Source: an uncultured Collinsella sp. (lineage in GTDB: Bacteria; Actinomycetota; Coriobacteriia; Coriobacteriales; Coriobacteriaceae). From it: a stretch of 33,079 nt of DNA. How positions within the stretch are numbered: the first letter of the stretch is position 1; each line of letters begins with the position of its first letter. This document shows, piece after piece, positions 16,698-24,738 of the stretch. Made by a program: the position numbers and the translations under genes. The notes below the pieces were generated by a model. That model saw only the letters and a program-made list of their open reading frames with translations, was not told where the DNA came from and did no database searches. The stretch covers positions 1-33,079 of the forward strand of contig UQNB01000012.1 in assembly GCA_900542235.1 (NCBI GenBank), written 5' to 3'.

Positions 16698-16706
16698 TGC
16701 TATAGT
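16698..16706 (+). promoter_or_regulatory. Extended -10 promoter of the tryptophan transporter operon
   Basis: TGCTATAGT is an extended -10 element (TG-n-TATAGT), placing the start of transcription near 16713, about 52 nt before the leader peptide start. No good -35 hexamer is present, which is acceptable for extended -10 promoters. The AT palindrome at 16657-16679 lies just upstream. Confidence 0.45.
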
Positions 16707-16764
16707 GCAGCGCAACAGCAACTAGGTGCGACCGCGCCATGGCATCACGAAAGGAGCCACCGAC

Positions 16765-16833
16765 ATGAAGAACACGATGAAGTCTCTCAACAACTGGTGG
16801 TGGCGTGATGCGAATACGATCGGTCGACAGTGA
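16765..16833 (+). CDS. trpL: Tryptophan leader peptide (attenuator), 22 residues
   Basis: A 22-codon frame starting MKNTMKSLNN, followed by three consecutive TGG Trp codons (16795-16803) and ending with TGA at 16831-16833. AAGGAG lies 8 nt before the ATG. Three Trp in a row in a tiny frame directly before an intrinsic terminator is the hallmark of ribosome-mediated tryptophan attenuation. GGCGTGA (16802-16808, overlapping the last Trp codon) can pair with TCACGCC (16839-16845) after the stop, a plausible 1:2 stem. A strong alternative 2:3 antiterminator was not found by eye; only a weak pairing of GCCTGTT (16843-16849) with GGAAGGC (16868-16874) is visible. Confidence 0.85.
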   Translation: MKNTMKSLNNWWWRDANTIGRQ

Positions 16834-16869
16834 GTCCCTCACGCCTGTTTTTGCGCTCTAGGTGATTGG

Positions 16870-16900
16870 AAGGCCTCCGGTTTCGACCGGGGGCCTTTTT
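16870..16900 (+). terminator. Attenuator terminator of the tryptophan transporter operon
   Basis: AAGGCCTCCGG (16870-16880) pairs with CCGGGGGCCTT (16887-16897) through one G-U pair, with a TTTCGA loop and five Ts at 16896-16900. It lies 36 nt after the Trp leader peptide stop and 77 nt before the transporter gene, where an attenuator is expected. Confidence 0.88.
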
Positions 16901-16977
16901 CCATCTCGAGCCCGATCGCATTCGCATCACGCGCCTCCGCTTTTCTCTTGCAATCCCCTTCCGAAAGGATTTTCACC

Positions 16978-17578
16978 ATGTCTCAGAACACCACCGCCAC
17001 CCAGCCCCGCACCGTCCAGACCGCCGATCGCGGCAAACTCGATGTCCGCGCCCTCGTCTTGCTCGCCATCCTCGGTCATGATCGGCCTGCTCGCCATCCT
17101 GCTCGCCGCCGGCTTCATCCTCAACTTCACCGTCGGCAAGGCAATCTCGGGCATCTCGGGCGGCATGATCAGCCCCGAGTTCATCATCTCGGCCTTCTGC
17201 CTCACCATCCTGGTCGTTCGCCCCAACATCGGCCAAGCGCTCGTCATTGGCCTCATCTCGGCTGCCGTGATCCAGATCACCACCACTTCGCCGTTCGTCG
17301 ATTTTGCCGCCGAGGGCATCGCCGCCATGCTCATGGCCGGCATCGTCAACGCCGCCGGCAGGGACGGTCAGGTCAAGCCCGCCATCGCCATTGTCGCAAC
17401 CTTCGTGACCACCTTTGTCTCCGGCGTCATCTTCATGGTTATCAAGATGGCCATGCTTGGCGTGGTCGGCGAGCTCGCCGCCGCTATGCTGCCCGTCGTC
17501 GCCATGACCGCCGTCTTTAACGCCATTCTGGTCGGCGCCCTCTACCTGCCCATCCAGAAGGCCCTGAAGCTCAACTAA
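16978..17578 (+). pseudogene. TrpP-like ECF substrate-binding component, frameshifted
   Basis: Membrane S-component, probably for tryptophan, split over two frames. The first frame starts at ATG 16978 (AAAGGA upstream) and gives the N-terminus up to DVRALVLLAIL. The second frame gives LLAAGFILNFTVGKAISG to the stop at 17576-17578, with several membrane helices and a TTTSPF segment resembling the TTTFPG of TrpP-type proteins. Two copies of TGCTCGCCATCCT at 17060-17072 and 17088-17100 flank the break. Removing 28 nt joins the halves exactly into ALVLLAILLAAGFIL, about 190 residues. The substrate is inferred from the Trp leader and this weak family resemblance. Translation from ATG 17078 is possible but has no ribosome binding site. 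Confidence 0.8.
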
Positions 17579-17587
17579 CCCGCTCGG

Positions 17588-17681
17588 CTTTACGAGCCAC
17601 CCCATCTTGGCGTTCATTCGTCGCTCGCGTACCCAAGTACGCTTCGCTCCTCTTTCGCGCCAACCTGGGGCCCTCGTAAAG
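17588..17681. repeat. Composite inverted repeat inside the transporter operon
   Basis: CTTTACGAG at 17588-17596 matches CTCGTAAAG at 17673-17681 as an inverted copy. TTGGCG at 17607-17612 pairs with CGCCAA at 17658-17663, and GCGTAC/GTACGC at 17627-17642 forms an inner stem. It begins 10 nt after the S-component stop. With the next repeat it fills the 211-nt gap, which holds no gene. Confidence 0.65.
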
Positions 17682-17727
17682 TCGTCTCTGTGCTCCACCG
17701 GCAAAGACTGTCCCAAACAGTTAACTC

Positions 17728-17771
17728 TTGGGGACGTTCTTAAACGACTGGTCATGTAAGAACGTCCCCAA
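17728..17771. repeat. REP-like perfect inverted repeat
   Basis: TTGGGGACGTTCTTA (17728-17742) and its exact inverted copy (17757-17771) are separated by 14 nt. The right arm ends 18 nt before the ATPase start. The sequence has no U run and looks like a dispersed palindromic element rather than a terminator. I recall similar GGGGACGTTCTT-type repeats in coriobacterial genomes, but could not check this here. Confidence 0.75.
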
Positions 17772-17789
17772 TGACTATGAAAGGTATCC

Positions 17790-19541
17790 ATGGAAACGAT
17801 CATCAACGTCGACGATGTCTCGTTCTCCTATGGCACGCAGACCGAGCAGGCGCTCAGCCACATCTCGCTCAGCGTGAACAAGGGAGATTTCATCGGCATC
17901 ATCGGACCCTCGGGCGCCGGCAAGTCCACGCTTGCCGCCTGCCTGTCGGGCGCCGTGCCCCACCACTACACCGGCACGTTCTTTGGGTCCGTCATGGTAG
18001 ACGGCCACGACACCTGCGAGGTCTCGTTGACCGACGTGTCGCAAATCGTCGGCAGCGTGCTGCAGGATCTCGACACGCAAATGGTCGCCTCGGTCGTCGA
18101 GGACGAGATGCTCTTTGGCCTCGAGAACTTTGGCGTCCCCCATGACCAGATCGAGCAGCGCGTGAGCGAAACGCTCGAGACCGTCGGCATCAGCGACCTG
18201 CGCGACCGCGAGATTGCCACCCTCTCGGGCGGACAGAAGCAAAAGGTAGCCATCGCCGCCATTCTCGCTATGCGTCCGCGCGTCTTGGTTCTCGACGAGC
18301 CCACCGCGGCACTCGACCCTGCCAGCTCCACGCTGGTCTTCGAGACGTTGCGTGAGGCAAACCGCGCACTTGGAATCACCATCGTCGTCGTTGAGCAAAA
18401 GGTCGCCCTGCTCTCGGAGTACTGCAACCGCGTGCTCGTGCTCAACCATGGCGAAATCGCGCTGCAGGGCGAACCACACGAGGTCTTCGCGCATACCGAC
18501 GAGCTCCGTGCCATCGGCGTCGACTGCCCTCGCGTCACGCGTATCTTCAATAGCCTCGAGGCCGATGGCCTGGTAAGCGGTACCCCTTGCTTGGATGTCG
18601 ATGAGGCCGAGCGCCTGATTTCGGGCATCGTCGACCCCGCACGCGCGGCCAGCGAAGCCCAGGCGCCCGCCGGCTCCCCGCATGCACCGTCGTTGCGCCC
18701 TCATGCCAAGGACGCCGAGCCCACGCTCACCTTCGATCACGTTGAGTTTGCCTATCCCAATGGCGGCGCCGCCGTACACGACCTCAACCTGACCCTCTAT
18801 CCCGGCGAGCTCGTGGGCATCGTCGGCCAGAACGGTGCCGGCAAGACCACGCTCACCAAGCTGCTCACAGGCCTGCTTAAGCCCGCCTCGGGCAGCGTGC
18901 GCGTTACGGGGCTGGACACCGCAGCCGTTCCCACGAGCCGCATCGCCCGCGAAGTCGCAACCCTCTTCCAAAACCCCGACCGCCAGATCTGCAAGGACAC
19001 CGTGCTCGACGAGGTTGCCTTTGGCTTGGAGCTTGGCGGCATCGACCGTGCCGAGGCTCTGCGTCGTGCTCAACTCGTTATCGACCGCTTTGGCCTGCCT
19101 GCCGATGAGGCACCTTTCTCACTTTCGCGCGGCCAGCGACAAATGGTGGCGCTTGCCTCCGTCGTAGTGGTTGAGCCCAAGATCGTCGTGCTCGACGAGC
19201 CCACGAGCGGCCTTGATTACCGCGAGTGCATGACCGTCATGGAAACGGTGCGCACCATGGCCGAGCGCGGCTGCGCCGTTATCATGGTCTGCCACGATAT
19301 GGAAGTTGTTTCCGACTTTGCCGAGCGTATCGTAGTAATGGCCGACGGTCACATCCTCGACCGCGGCCGCACGCACGAGCTATTCTCGAACATCGATCTC
19401 ATGCGGCGTGCCTATGTTGAGCCGCCCCAGGTTATTGAACTCTCGCGCCGTCTGGCATCTTCCGTCTCGCCCGCTTTTGCGCAGGTGAGCGAGGTCACCG
19501 ATATCGTTCGCATTACCAAGGAGATGGTCCGCCGTGGTTAA
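17790..19541 (+). CDS. ECF transporter double ATPase
   Basis: A 583-residue protein with two fused ABC ATPase domains, equivalent to the EcfA/EcfA' pair that powers uptake with EcfT and an S-component. Domain 1 has Walker A GPSGAGKST (39-47), signature LSGGQ (145-149) and Walker B VLVLDE (165-170). After an Ala/Pro-rich linker (about 283-310), domain 2 has GQNGAGKTT (346-354), signature LSRGQ (445-449, Gly replaced by Arg) and IVVLDE (465-470). The start follows GAAAGG. Its last 8 nt overlap the EcfT start. Downstream of the Trp leader and S-component, it most likely drives tryptophan import; sharing with other S-components is possible. Confidence 0.92.
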   Translation: METIINVDDVSFSYGTQTEQALSHISLSVNKGDFIGIIGPSGAGKSTLAACLSGAVPHHYTGTFFGSVMVDGHDTCEVSLTDVSQIVGSVLQDLDTQMVASVVEDEMLFGLENFGVPHDQIEQRVSETLETVGISDLRDREIATLSGGQKQKVAIAAILAMRPRVLVLDEPTAALDPASSTLVFETLREANRALGITIVVVEQKVALLSEYCNRVLVLNHGEIALQGEPHEVFAHTDELRAIGVDCPRVTRIFNSLEADGLVSGTPCLDVDEAERLISGIVDPARAASEAQAPAGSPHAPSLRPHAKDAEPTLTFDHVEFAYPNGGAAVHDLNLTLYPGELVGIVGQNGAGKTTLTKLLTGLLKPASGSVRVTGLDTAAVPTSRIAREVATLFQNPDRQICKDTVLDEVAFGLELGGIDRAEALRRAQLVIDRFGLPADEAPFSLSRGQRQMVALASVVVVEPKIVVLDEPTSGLDYRECMTVMETVRTMAERGCAVIMVCHDMEVVSDFAERIVVMADGHILDRGRTHELFSNIDLMRRAYVEPPQVIELSRRLASSVSPAFAQVSEVTDIVRITKEMVRRG

Positions 19542-20280
19542 CGTCATCGACTACATGCCGGGCGATACGCTGCTGCACCGCCTGAACCCCGTCGTCAAAC
19601 TGGGCCTCGCCGCCGCCATCATCGTCGGCATCTTCTTGTCCGACACCTACGTGGCGCTGCTGGGCTTTTTGGCACTCACCCTTGCGCTGGGTGCCTATGC
19701 CGGCGTCGTCGACCGTCTGTTCTCGTTGCTCAAGTTGCTGATTCCGCTCGCGCTTATCATGCTGGTACTCCAGCTGGCCTTTATGCGCGATGGCAACGTG
19801 GTGTGGGGCTTTATCACCGACACGGGCCTCATCACAGGATCGAAGGCCTGTCTGCGCCTGCTGGGTGTGGCGTTACCACTCATCCTCATGCTCATGGTGA
19901 CCAAGCTCAACGACCTTGCCAACGCCTGTGTCGAGGTGCTGCACGTGCCGTATCGCTATGCCTTCACCTTTACCACGGCGCTACGCTTTGTGCCGGTGTT
20001 TGGTCAGGAGATGAACGCCATCATGGAGGCGCAGACCGCACGCGGCGTCGAGTACGACACCAAGAACCCCATCAAGAAGCTTAAGCTCATGCTGCCGCTG
20101 TGCGTGCCGCTGCTCATCTCGAGCGTGGGCAAGACCGATGCCACAGCCTTGGCAGCAGAACAGCGCGGCTTCTATCTGCGTACGCGCGCCAGCTCGTACA
20201 AGCGCTACCCCATCAAGGGCCTAGACATCGCCGTGCTCATCGTCAGCATCGCCCTCATCGCCATCGGCTTCCTGTTCTAG
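19534..20280 (+). CDS. ECF transporter transmembrane component (EcfT)
   Basis: A 248-residue membrane protein of the EcfT/CbiQ family with about five to six hydrophobic segments. The cytoplasmic coupling helices carry the family's Ala-Arg-Gly motifs: AQTARGVEYD, and a second, modified AAEQRGFYLR. The N-terminus has the usual P-x-x-K-L-like HRLNPVVKLG segment. Translation starts at GTG 19534, overlapping the ATPase gene by 8 nt, so the two are tightly coupled. It ends the operon; a strong terminator follows at 20310. Confidence 0.92.
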   Translation: MVNVIDYMPGDTLLHRLNPVVKLGLAAAIIVGIFLSDTYVALLGFLALTLALGAYAGVVDRLFSLLKLLIPLALIMLVLQLAFMRDGNVVWGFITDTGLITGSKACLRLLGVALPLILMLMVTKLNDLANACVEVLHVPYRYAFTFTTALRFVPVFGQEMNAIMEAQTARGVEYDTKNPIKKLKLMLPLCVPLLISSVGKTDATALAAEQRGFYLRTRASSYKRYPIKGLDIAVLIVSIALIAIGFLF

Positions 20281-20309
20281 TTCACCACCGACAGTAACAG
20301 CCCAACGCA

Positions 20310-20346
20310 AAAGGCCTCGGCTCGCACCAAACGAGCCGAGGCCTTT
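20310..20346 (+). terminator. Terminator of the ECF transporter operon
   Basis: A perfect 15-bp stem, AAAGGCCTCGGCTCG (20310-20324) with its inverted copy (20332-20346), ending in TTT. It is located 30 nt past the EcfT stop. On the minus strand it also reads as a terminator for the racemase gene. Confidence 0.85.
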
Positions 20347-20405
20347 ACTGTTTCACCAGATAAAACCTACCAACATTAACCTGTCCCTTTTTGGCGGGTC
20401 GGAAG

Positions 20406-21152
20406 CTAGAGGCGGTAGGGGACGCCGCTGCGGATGATGGATTCGCGCACCAGGACATCCATAGCATCGAGGGTGATCTCGGGCATCTCTCGGTACTTTT
20501 GCAGCACCGAGAGCTCGGTGCAGGCCAGAATGACGCGGTCGCAGCCGCTACGGGCGAACTCCCACATCACGCGGTCGAACTTATCCATATCGGGCTCACG
20601 TCCGGCCTTCACATTATCGTAGATAAGCGACATCACATCGTTCTGACGTTTCTCGCTGGGATAGACGACCTCAACACCCGCAGCCTCGCATTCGCGGCCG
20701 TAGACGCCCGCGCCCACGGTTCCGTCGGTGCCCATGATGCCAATCTTGCGCACCGGCTCGGCCGGCATACTCAGGTTGGGGTCGAACTCGCACTCCCCCA
20801 TCACCGCACCCGCAAGGGCATAGCGCACCGACTCACGCGGCATGTGGATAATCGGCACCTTCGTAAACGACTGGATCTGGTCGTAGAAGTAGTGTGACGT
20901 GTTGCAGGGAATGGCAATGTGCGCACAGCCCAGCGACTCGAGTGCCTGGGCACACTCTTTCATGGTCGCCAGCAGCTTGGCGTGCTCGCCGGTCTTAATG
21001 GCCAGGGTGCGGTCGGGCATGGTCGACTTGGAAAGCACCACCATGTCGATATGTTCCTGATCGCAGGCAGCAGCCGTATGACGCACTACCTGGTCGTAGT
21101 AATACGACGTGGCCTCGGCGCCCATGCCGCCGATAACTCCCAGCTTTTCCAT
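20406..21152 (-). CDS. Aspartate/glutamate racemase family protein
   Basis: A 248-residue cofactor-independent racemase. The two catalytic cysteines are present: C83 in IPCNTSH and C211 in LACTEL, and the N-terminus KLGVIGGMGAEAT is typical of aspartate racemases. The ATG at 21152 is preceded by AAGGAGG, so upstream in-frame codons to 21236 are not used. It lies 84 nt after an ATP-grasp ligase gene on the same strand, with a GC-rich hairpin (21198-21227) between them. This pairing matches the aspartate racemase/D-aspartate ligase pair of Enterococcus faecium, so D-Asp for peptidoglycan is the likely product. Confidence 0.9.
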   Translation of the reverse strand: MEKLGVIGGMGAEATSYYYDQVVRHTAAACDQEHIDMVVLSKSTMPDRTLAIKTGEHAKLLATMKECAQALESLGCAHIAIPCNTSHYFYDQIQSFTKVPIIHMPRESVRYALAGAVMGECEFDPNLSMPAEPVRKIGIMGTDGTVGAGVYGRECEAAGVEVVYPSEKRQNDVMSLIYDNVKAGREPDMDKFDRVMWEFARSGCDRVILACTELSVLQKYREMPEITLDAMDVLVRESIIRSGVPYRL

Positions 21153-21236
21153 CGCCGCCTCCTTGGTGACGCTTGCGCAATTGCGCGTATCATACCCGCG
21201 CCCGCCCGATGTAAACCGGACGGGCGCCGCACTCAT

Positions 21237-22493
21237 CTACTTGTAATACGTCTTGAACAGCTTAAAGTGGCGCAGCTTGGTGTGCCACATGCGCAGCCAG
21301 CGGTTAAAGACAAAGTCGCCCTTCATAAACGAAGGGTCGGCGCCCTTGCCTTCCTTGTCCAGGCGATGCACCTTAGCGCGCAGCTCGGGATCCTTGACGT
21401 ACTTGTCGACGACGCCCATGGGGACGACCATCCACAGCGCCTCGTCCTGCGCCGTCACAAACTCCGGCTCAGACGGGCGGTTGAACACATACTCGTCCAC
21501 CACATACTTGGCAACGTTAAAGCCGCTGTTGGTGACGTAGTAGTTGCTGCGACCTTGGCGCGTGTTGAAATCGAAGAACTTAAACGAGCCGTCGCGCTCG
21601 TCGTACTTAACGTCAAAGTTGGAATAGCCCACAAAGTGAAGGTCCTCGAGCAACTTGCGCACGCCGCCCATGAGCTCGTCATTGGGCTCGGTGATGATAC
21701 AGGCGTGGTTGCCGACACCGTGAGGCTGATGTTCCTCGAGCAGCACGTGACCCAGGCACATCATGCGCACCTTGCCGTTACGGTCGGAATAACTGGTGAG
21801 CACGCGCATGTACTCGTCGTTGCCGGGCACGCGATCCTGCAAGATCAGGTCGTCGGTGTAGCCGCTGGCATACGAGTCGCGAATGACCTGTTCCAGCTCG
21901 GCACGGTCGGCAATCTCATAAGCCTTTTTCTGGCCCTCGAACTCGTGCTGCCACCACATGATACCGTCAGAAGGCTTCAGAATCATCGGGTAGGGAAAAT
22001 CGATCTGGTCGAGCACTTCGGCAGGCGCCTCGCCTTGGACGTTCAGCATCGCCATGGTGAAGGTAAAGGTATGCGGATAGGGCACGCCATGCTTCTCGCA
22101 CAGCTCGTAGAAGATCTCCTTCTTCTGACACTGCTCAAGCATGCTATAGGGAGCGTAAGGCGCGACGATATTATCCGCCAACTCATGGGCATCCTTGGCC
22201 TGAGCCACGAGGGCAACATAGTTATCGCCACAGCCCACAAGGACAATCGTCTTATCGGCATGCGCTTGGGCAATGCCGTTGACGGTCCTGAGCATCACGG
22301 GCATGGTATCGATATCCACGTTGGGCGTGTAGTCGATAATCTGGCTGCGGTACGCGGGACCCGTCTGGTACTTGCCAAAGACCAGACTCTTGACCTGGTA
22401 CTCCTCGTAGAAGGCGCGCGCCACCGAATAGGCGTTGATGTCGCCACCGAGCAGCACGGGAATGAACTCGCGCTCTGTAAACTGCAATGCCAT
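21237..22493 (-). CDS. ATP-grasp ligase, probable D-aspartate ligase
   Basis: A 418-residue carboxylate-amine ligase. The ATP-grasp core is visible as MILKPSDGIMWW (nucleotide-binding lysine region), QDRVPGNDEYM and the metal-binding FDFNTRQGRSNYY. In the family exemplified by Asl of E. faecium, the enzyme adds D-Asp to the side-chain amine of the peptidoglycan stem peptide. The neighbouring aspartate racemase gene supports this role. The start is supported by AGGAA six nt before the ATG. Other possibilities are ligases adding a different amino acid or a cell-envelope ATP-grasp enzyme. It is first in the two-gene unit. Confidence 0.82.
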   Translation of the reverse strand: MALQFTEREFIPVLLGGDINAYSVARAFYEEYQVKSLVFGKYQTGPAYRSQIIDYTPNVDIDTMPVMLRTVNGIAQAHADKTIVLVGCGDNYVALVAQAKDAHELADNIVAPYAPYSMLEQCQKKEIFYELCEKHGVPYPHTFTFTMAMLNVQGEAPAEVLDQIDFPYPMILKPSDGIMWWQHEFEGQKKAYEIADRAELEQVIRDSYASGYTDDLILQDRVPGNDEYMRVLTSYSDRNGKVRMMCLGHVLLEEHQPHGVGNHACIITEPNDELMGGVRKLLEDLHFVGYSNFDVKYDERDGSFKFFDFNTRQGRSNYYVTNSGFNVAKYVVDEYVFNRPSEPEFVTAQDEALWMVVPMGVVDKYVKDPELRAKVHRLDKEGKGADPSFMKGDFVFNRWLRMWHTKLRHFKLFKTYYK

Positions 22494-22727
22494 GGAAACT
22501 TCCTATCATGAACTGCCCACACAACGGGCGGTCTTTGCGCAACTGATTTATTTTAGCGTGCCAAACCGCCGGTGCCCAAAGCTCCACCGTATCTATGGCA
22601 ATCGACGTAATCGTCCAGCACGAAGGCCAGCACGAAGACGGCGCTCACCGTTGTATGACAATGGGCAATGAACCTACCATTGTTGTAGGATTCAGCGTAT
22701 TGACATCCTCAAACGAAAGGCGCGCAC

Positions 22728-23360
22728 GTGCCCCAAGACCATCCGACCGATAACCCCATCCTCAATGCCGCGAAACGCGAGCTGGCGGAACGCGCACAAA
22801 CGGCCGTTCCCCTACGCACGGCAGACGATGCCTACGACAGACCCGCCCGCATCGTCTCGATCAACACGTCGGCACACAAGGGCACGCGCAAGTCGCCCGT
22901 CGCCGATGGACACGACACCGTTATAGAGCAATTTGGCCTCACCTCCGACGCACACGCCGGGCATTGGCACCGCCAGGTTTCCTTTTTAGCTGCAGAATCC
23001 ATCCAGACGGCGCAGGAGCGCGGGCTCGATGTGCACGAGGGTGACTTTGGGGAGAATTTCACCACGCAAGGCATCAATCTACTCTCGCTCCCCTTGGGCA
23101 CGCAGCTCAAGCTTGGCAGCGAGGTGCTTGTCGAAATCAGCCAAATCGGCAAGGTATGCCACACACGCTGTGCCATCTACTATCTCGCCGGCGACTGCAT
23201 CTTTCCCCACGAGGGCGTTTTTGGCGTGGTACTAAAGGGCGGAGAGGTCCATATCGGCGACGACATCCAGGTGGTCAAGCTCGGCGACGGCACCTGTTCG
23301 TTCACCCCTGCCGAGGCCCTCGAAGAGATTGAGCAGGCTCGTCAGGAGGGCACGCTGTAG
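22728..23360 (+). CDS. MOSC-domain protein
   Basis: A 210-residue protein consisting mainly of a MOSC domain (about 40-195), the fold shared by the C-terminus of molybdenum cofactor sulfurase and YiiM-like proteins. The conserved cysteine region KVCHTRCAIYYLAGDC (C144, C148, C157) is present and is expected to carry sulfur or bind metal. Translation probably starts at GTG 22728 after AAAGG; the first 40 residues are not conserved in character. It stands alone between the D-Asp ligase gene (divergent) and the hydrolase gene. The 234-nt upstream gap shows no certain promoter. The reaction is unknown. Confidence 0.88.
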   Translation: MPQDHPTDNPILNAAKRELAERAQTAVPLRTADDAYDRPARIVSINTSAHKGTRKSPVADGHDTVIEQFGLTSDAHAGHWHRQVSFLAAESIQTAQERGLDVHEGDFGENFTTQGINLLSLPLGTQLKLGSEVLVEISQIGKVCHTRCAIYYLAGDCIFPHEGVFGVVLKGGEVHIGDDIQVVKLGDGTCSFTPAEALEEIEQARQEGTL

Positions 23361-23428
23361 TTGTAAAACCCCATGTTGAGATAGCTTTTACATCCCAAAA
23401 CTCCTCTCAAACAGGGTTCTGTAACGTT

Positions 23429-23531
23429 AAAGTTGAACTCTATGGTTTCTCAACAATTCATCATAACTGCAGGTCAAAGCCAAAGCCTCAAGTTCAACTT
23501 GACCCTTTGGAACCTTTAAGGTTCAAGTTGA
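23429..23531. promoter_or_regulatory. Repeated AGTTGAACT-type palindromes before the hydrolase gene
   Basis: The 234-nt gap between the MOSC gene and the secreted hydrolase holds three related boxes: AAAGTTGAACT (23429-23439), the palindrome TCAAGTTCAACTTGA (23488-23502) and GGTTCAAGTTGA (23520-23531). Boxes two and three also form a larger inverted repeat (TCAACTTGA/TTCAAGTTGA) around CCTTTAAGG. They may be operators for a dimeric regulator controlling the downstream gene. A hairpin or terminator role is also possible. Confidence 0.45.
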
Positions 23532-23594
23532 GGTCGAAAGCAGTAGTAGAATACCGTTCGAACCATAACCTACGATTGATTGCAGAGGGACTGG

Positions 23595-24728
23595 ATGCAG
23601 CATTCGAATCATCGCGCCGCAGCGCTCATTGCGTCGAAGCCGGCTCGTATCATCACGAGCGCCGCGCTCGCCGTTGCGCTGACGGCCACGCCGATGCTCT
23701 CCCCCGTTGCGGCGTATGCCGCCTCGCAGGCAACGCAGGACCAGCTTTCCGCAGCGCAGCAGAAGATCGAAGCCGCCACGAGCGCCTACAACGACGCCCG
23801 CACCAAACTCGATGACCTGCAAAAGCAGATTGACTCCAATGAGGCAAGCATCGAGGAAATCGAGGCTAAGCTTCCCGAGCAGCAGGCCAAGGCAAGCTCC
23901 GCCATGCGCGATCTGTACAAGTATCAGAAGGGCACCAACCCCATCGTGAGCTTCCTGGTCAACGCGCAGAGCCTGGGTGAGTTCATCACGACCTGCAAAT
24001 ACACCAACCAGATCACGAGCTCGAGCGTCGACGAGATCGAACAGCTCAATAACATGCAAACCGAACTCGAGCAGAACAAGGCTGAGCTCCAGCAGGCCAA
24101 GTCTCAGCTTGAGGCAGAGCAGAAAAACGCCGAGGATGCGTTGGCTCAGGCCCAGCAGCTCCGCAGCGAGGCACAGGCAAAAGCCGAGCAGGAAAATGCC
24201 GCCGAGCTTGCCAAGCTTGAGGCCGATAAGGCCGCCGCCGCCGAGAAGCTCTCGGGCGAGGGCGTAAGCGGCAGCAATTCCAGCAGCCAGGCCACCAACA
24301 CCAACACCACCATCGACACCACGGTGAACAACGCCAATACCGGTAGCTCCGATTACGATTCGTTCATCAATGAGTGGACGAGCCGCATCGACAATTATCT
24401 CGCCGGCTCCCCCATGGCAGGCCAGGGCTATAACTTTGCCGTCGCCGCTTGGAATACCGGTGTCGACCCCCGTTGGTCCCCCGCCATCGCCTGCATCGAG
24501 AGCACCAAGGGTGCTTATTGCGCCAATTCTTACAACGCCTGGGGCTGGAGTGCCCGTGGCGGCGGTTGGCGCAGCTTTGGCAGCTGGAGCGAGGGCATCT
24601 CCGCTCACGTTGCCTATCTGGGCGCCAACTACGGCTCCACCCTTACCCCGGCAGCGGCCAAAAAGTACTGCCCGCCCACATGGCAGGACTGGTACAACAA
24701 AGTCGCCGCTCAGATGAACCGCATCTAA
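23595..24728 (+). CDS. Secreted coiled-coil peptidoglycan hydrolase
   Basis: A 377-residue exported protein. Residues 1-44 form a long signal peptide (hydrophobic ITSAALAVALTATPML, cleavage near AYAAS). Residues about 45-215 are a heptad-rich coiled coil like the N-terminal domain of PcsB-type cell separation proteins (TQDQLSAAQQKIEAATSAY). A Ser/Asn/Thr linker (about 220-255) joins a C-terminal lysozyme-like domain with ACIESTKGAYC (candidate catalytic Glu) and YNAWGW. GAGGGA four nt before ATG 23595 supports this start over the in-frame TTG at 23580. It probably cuts glycan strands during growth or division. A terminator follows. Confidence 0.88.
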   Translation: MQHSNHRAAALIASKPARIITSAALAVALTATPMLSPVAAYAASQATQDQLSAAQQKIEAATSAYNDARTKLDDLQKQIDSNEASIEEIEAKLPEQQAKASSAMRDLYKYQKGTNPIVSFLVNAQSLGEFITTCKYTNQITSSSVDEIEQLNNMQTELEQNKAELQQAKSQLEAEQKNAEDALAQAQQLRSEAQAKAEQENAAELAKLEADKAAAAEKLSGEGVSGSNSSSQATNTNTTIDTTVNNANTGSSDYDSFINEWTSRIDNYLAGSPMAGQGYNFAVAAWNTGVDPRWSPAIACIESTKGAYCANSYNAWGWSARGGGWRSFGSWSEGISAHVAYLGANYGSTLTPAAAKKYCPPTWQDWYNKVAAQMNRI

Positions 24729-24738
24729 GTGCAACTGC

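Noticed and set aside
15276..16721. 481-codon minus-strand frame over the C69 peptidase
   Set aside because: Antisense of a gene with signal peptide, C69 motifs and LPXTG anchor. The Gly/Leu-rich repeats in the frame are just the complement of the Pro-rich repeats.
22700..22705. TTGACA before the MOSC gene as a -35 box
   Set aside because: A -10 at proper spacing would fall at or after the start codon, and none is present there.
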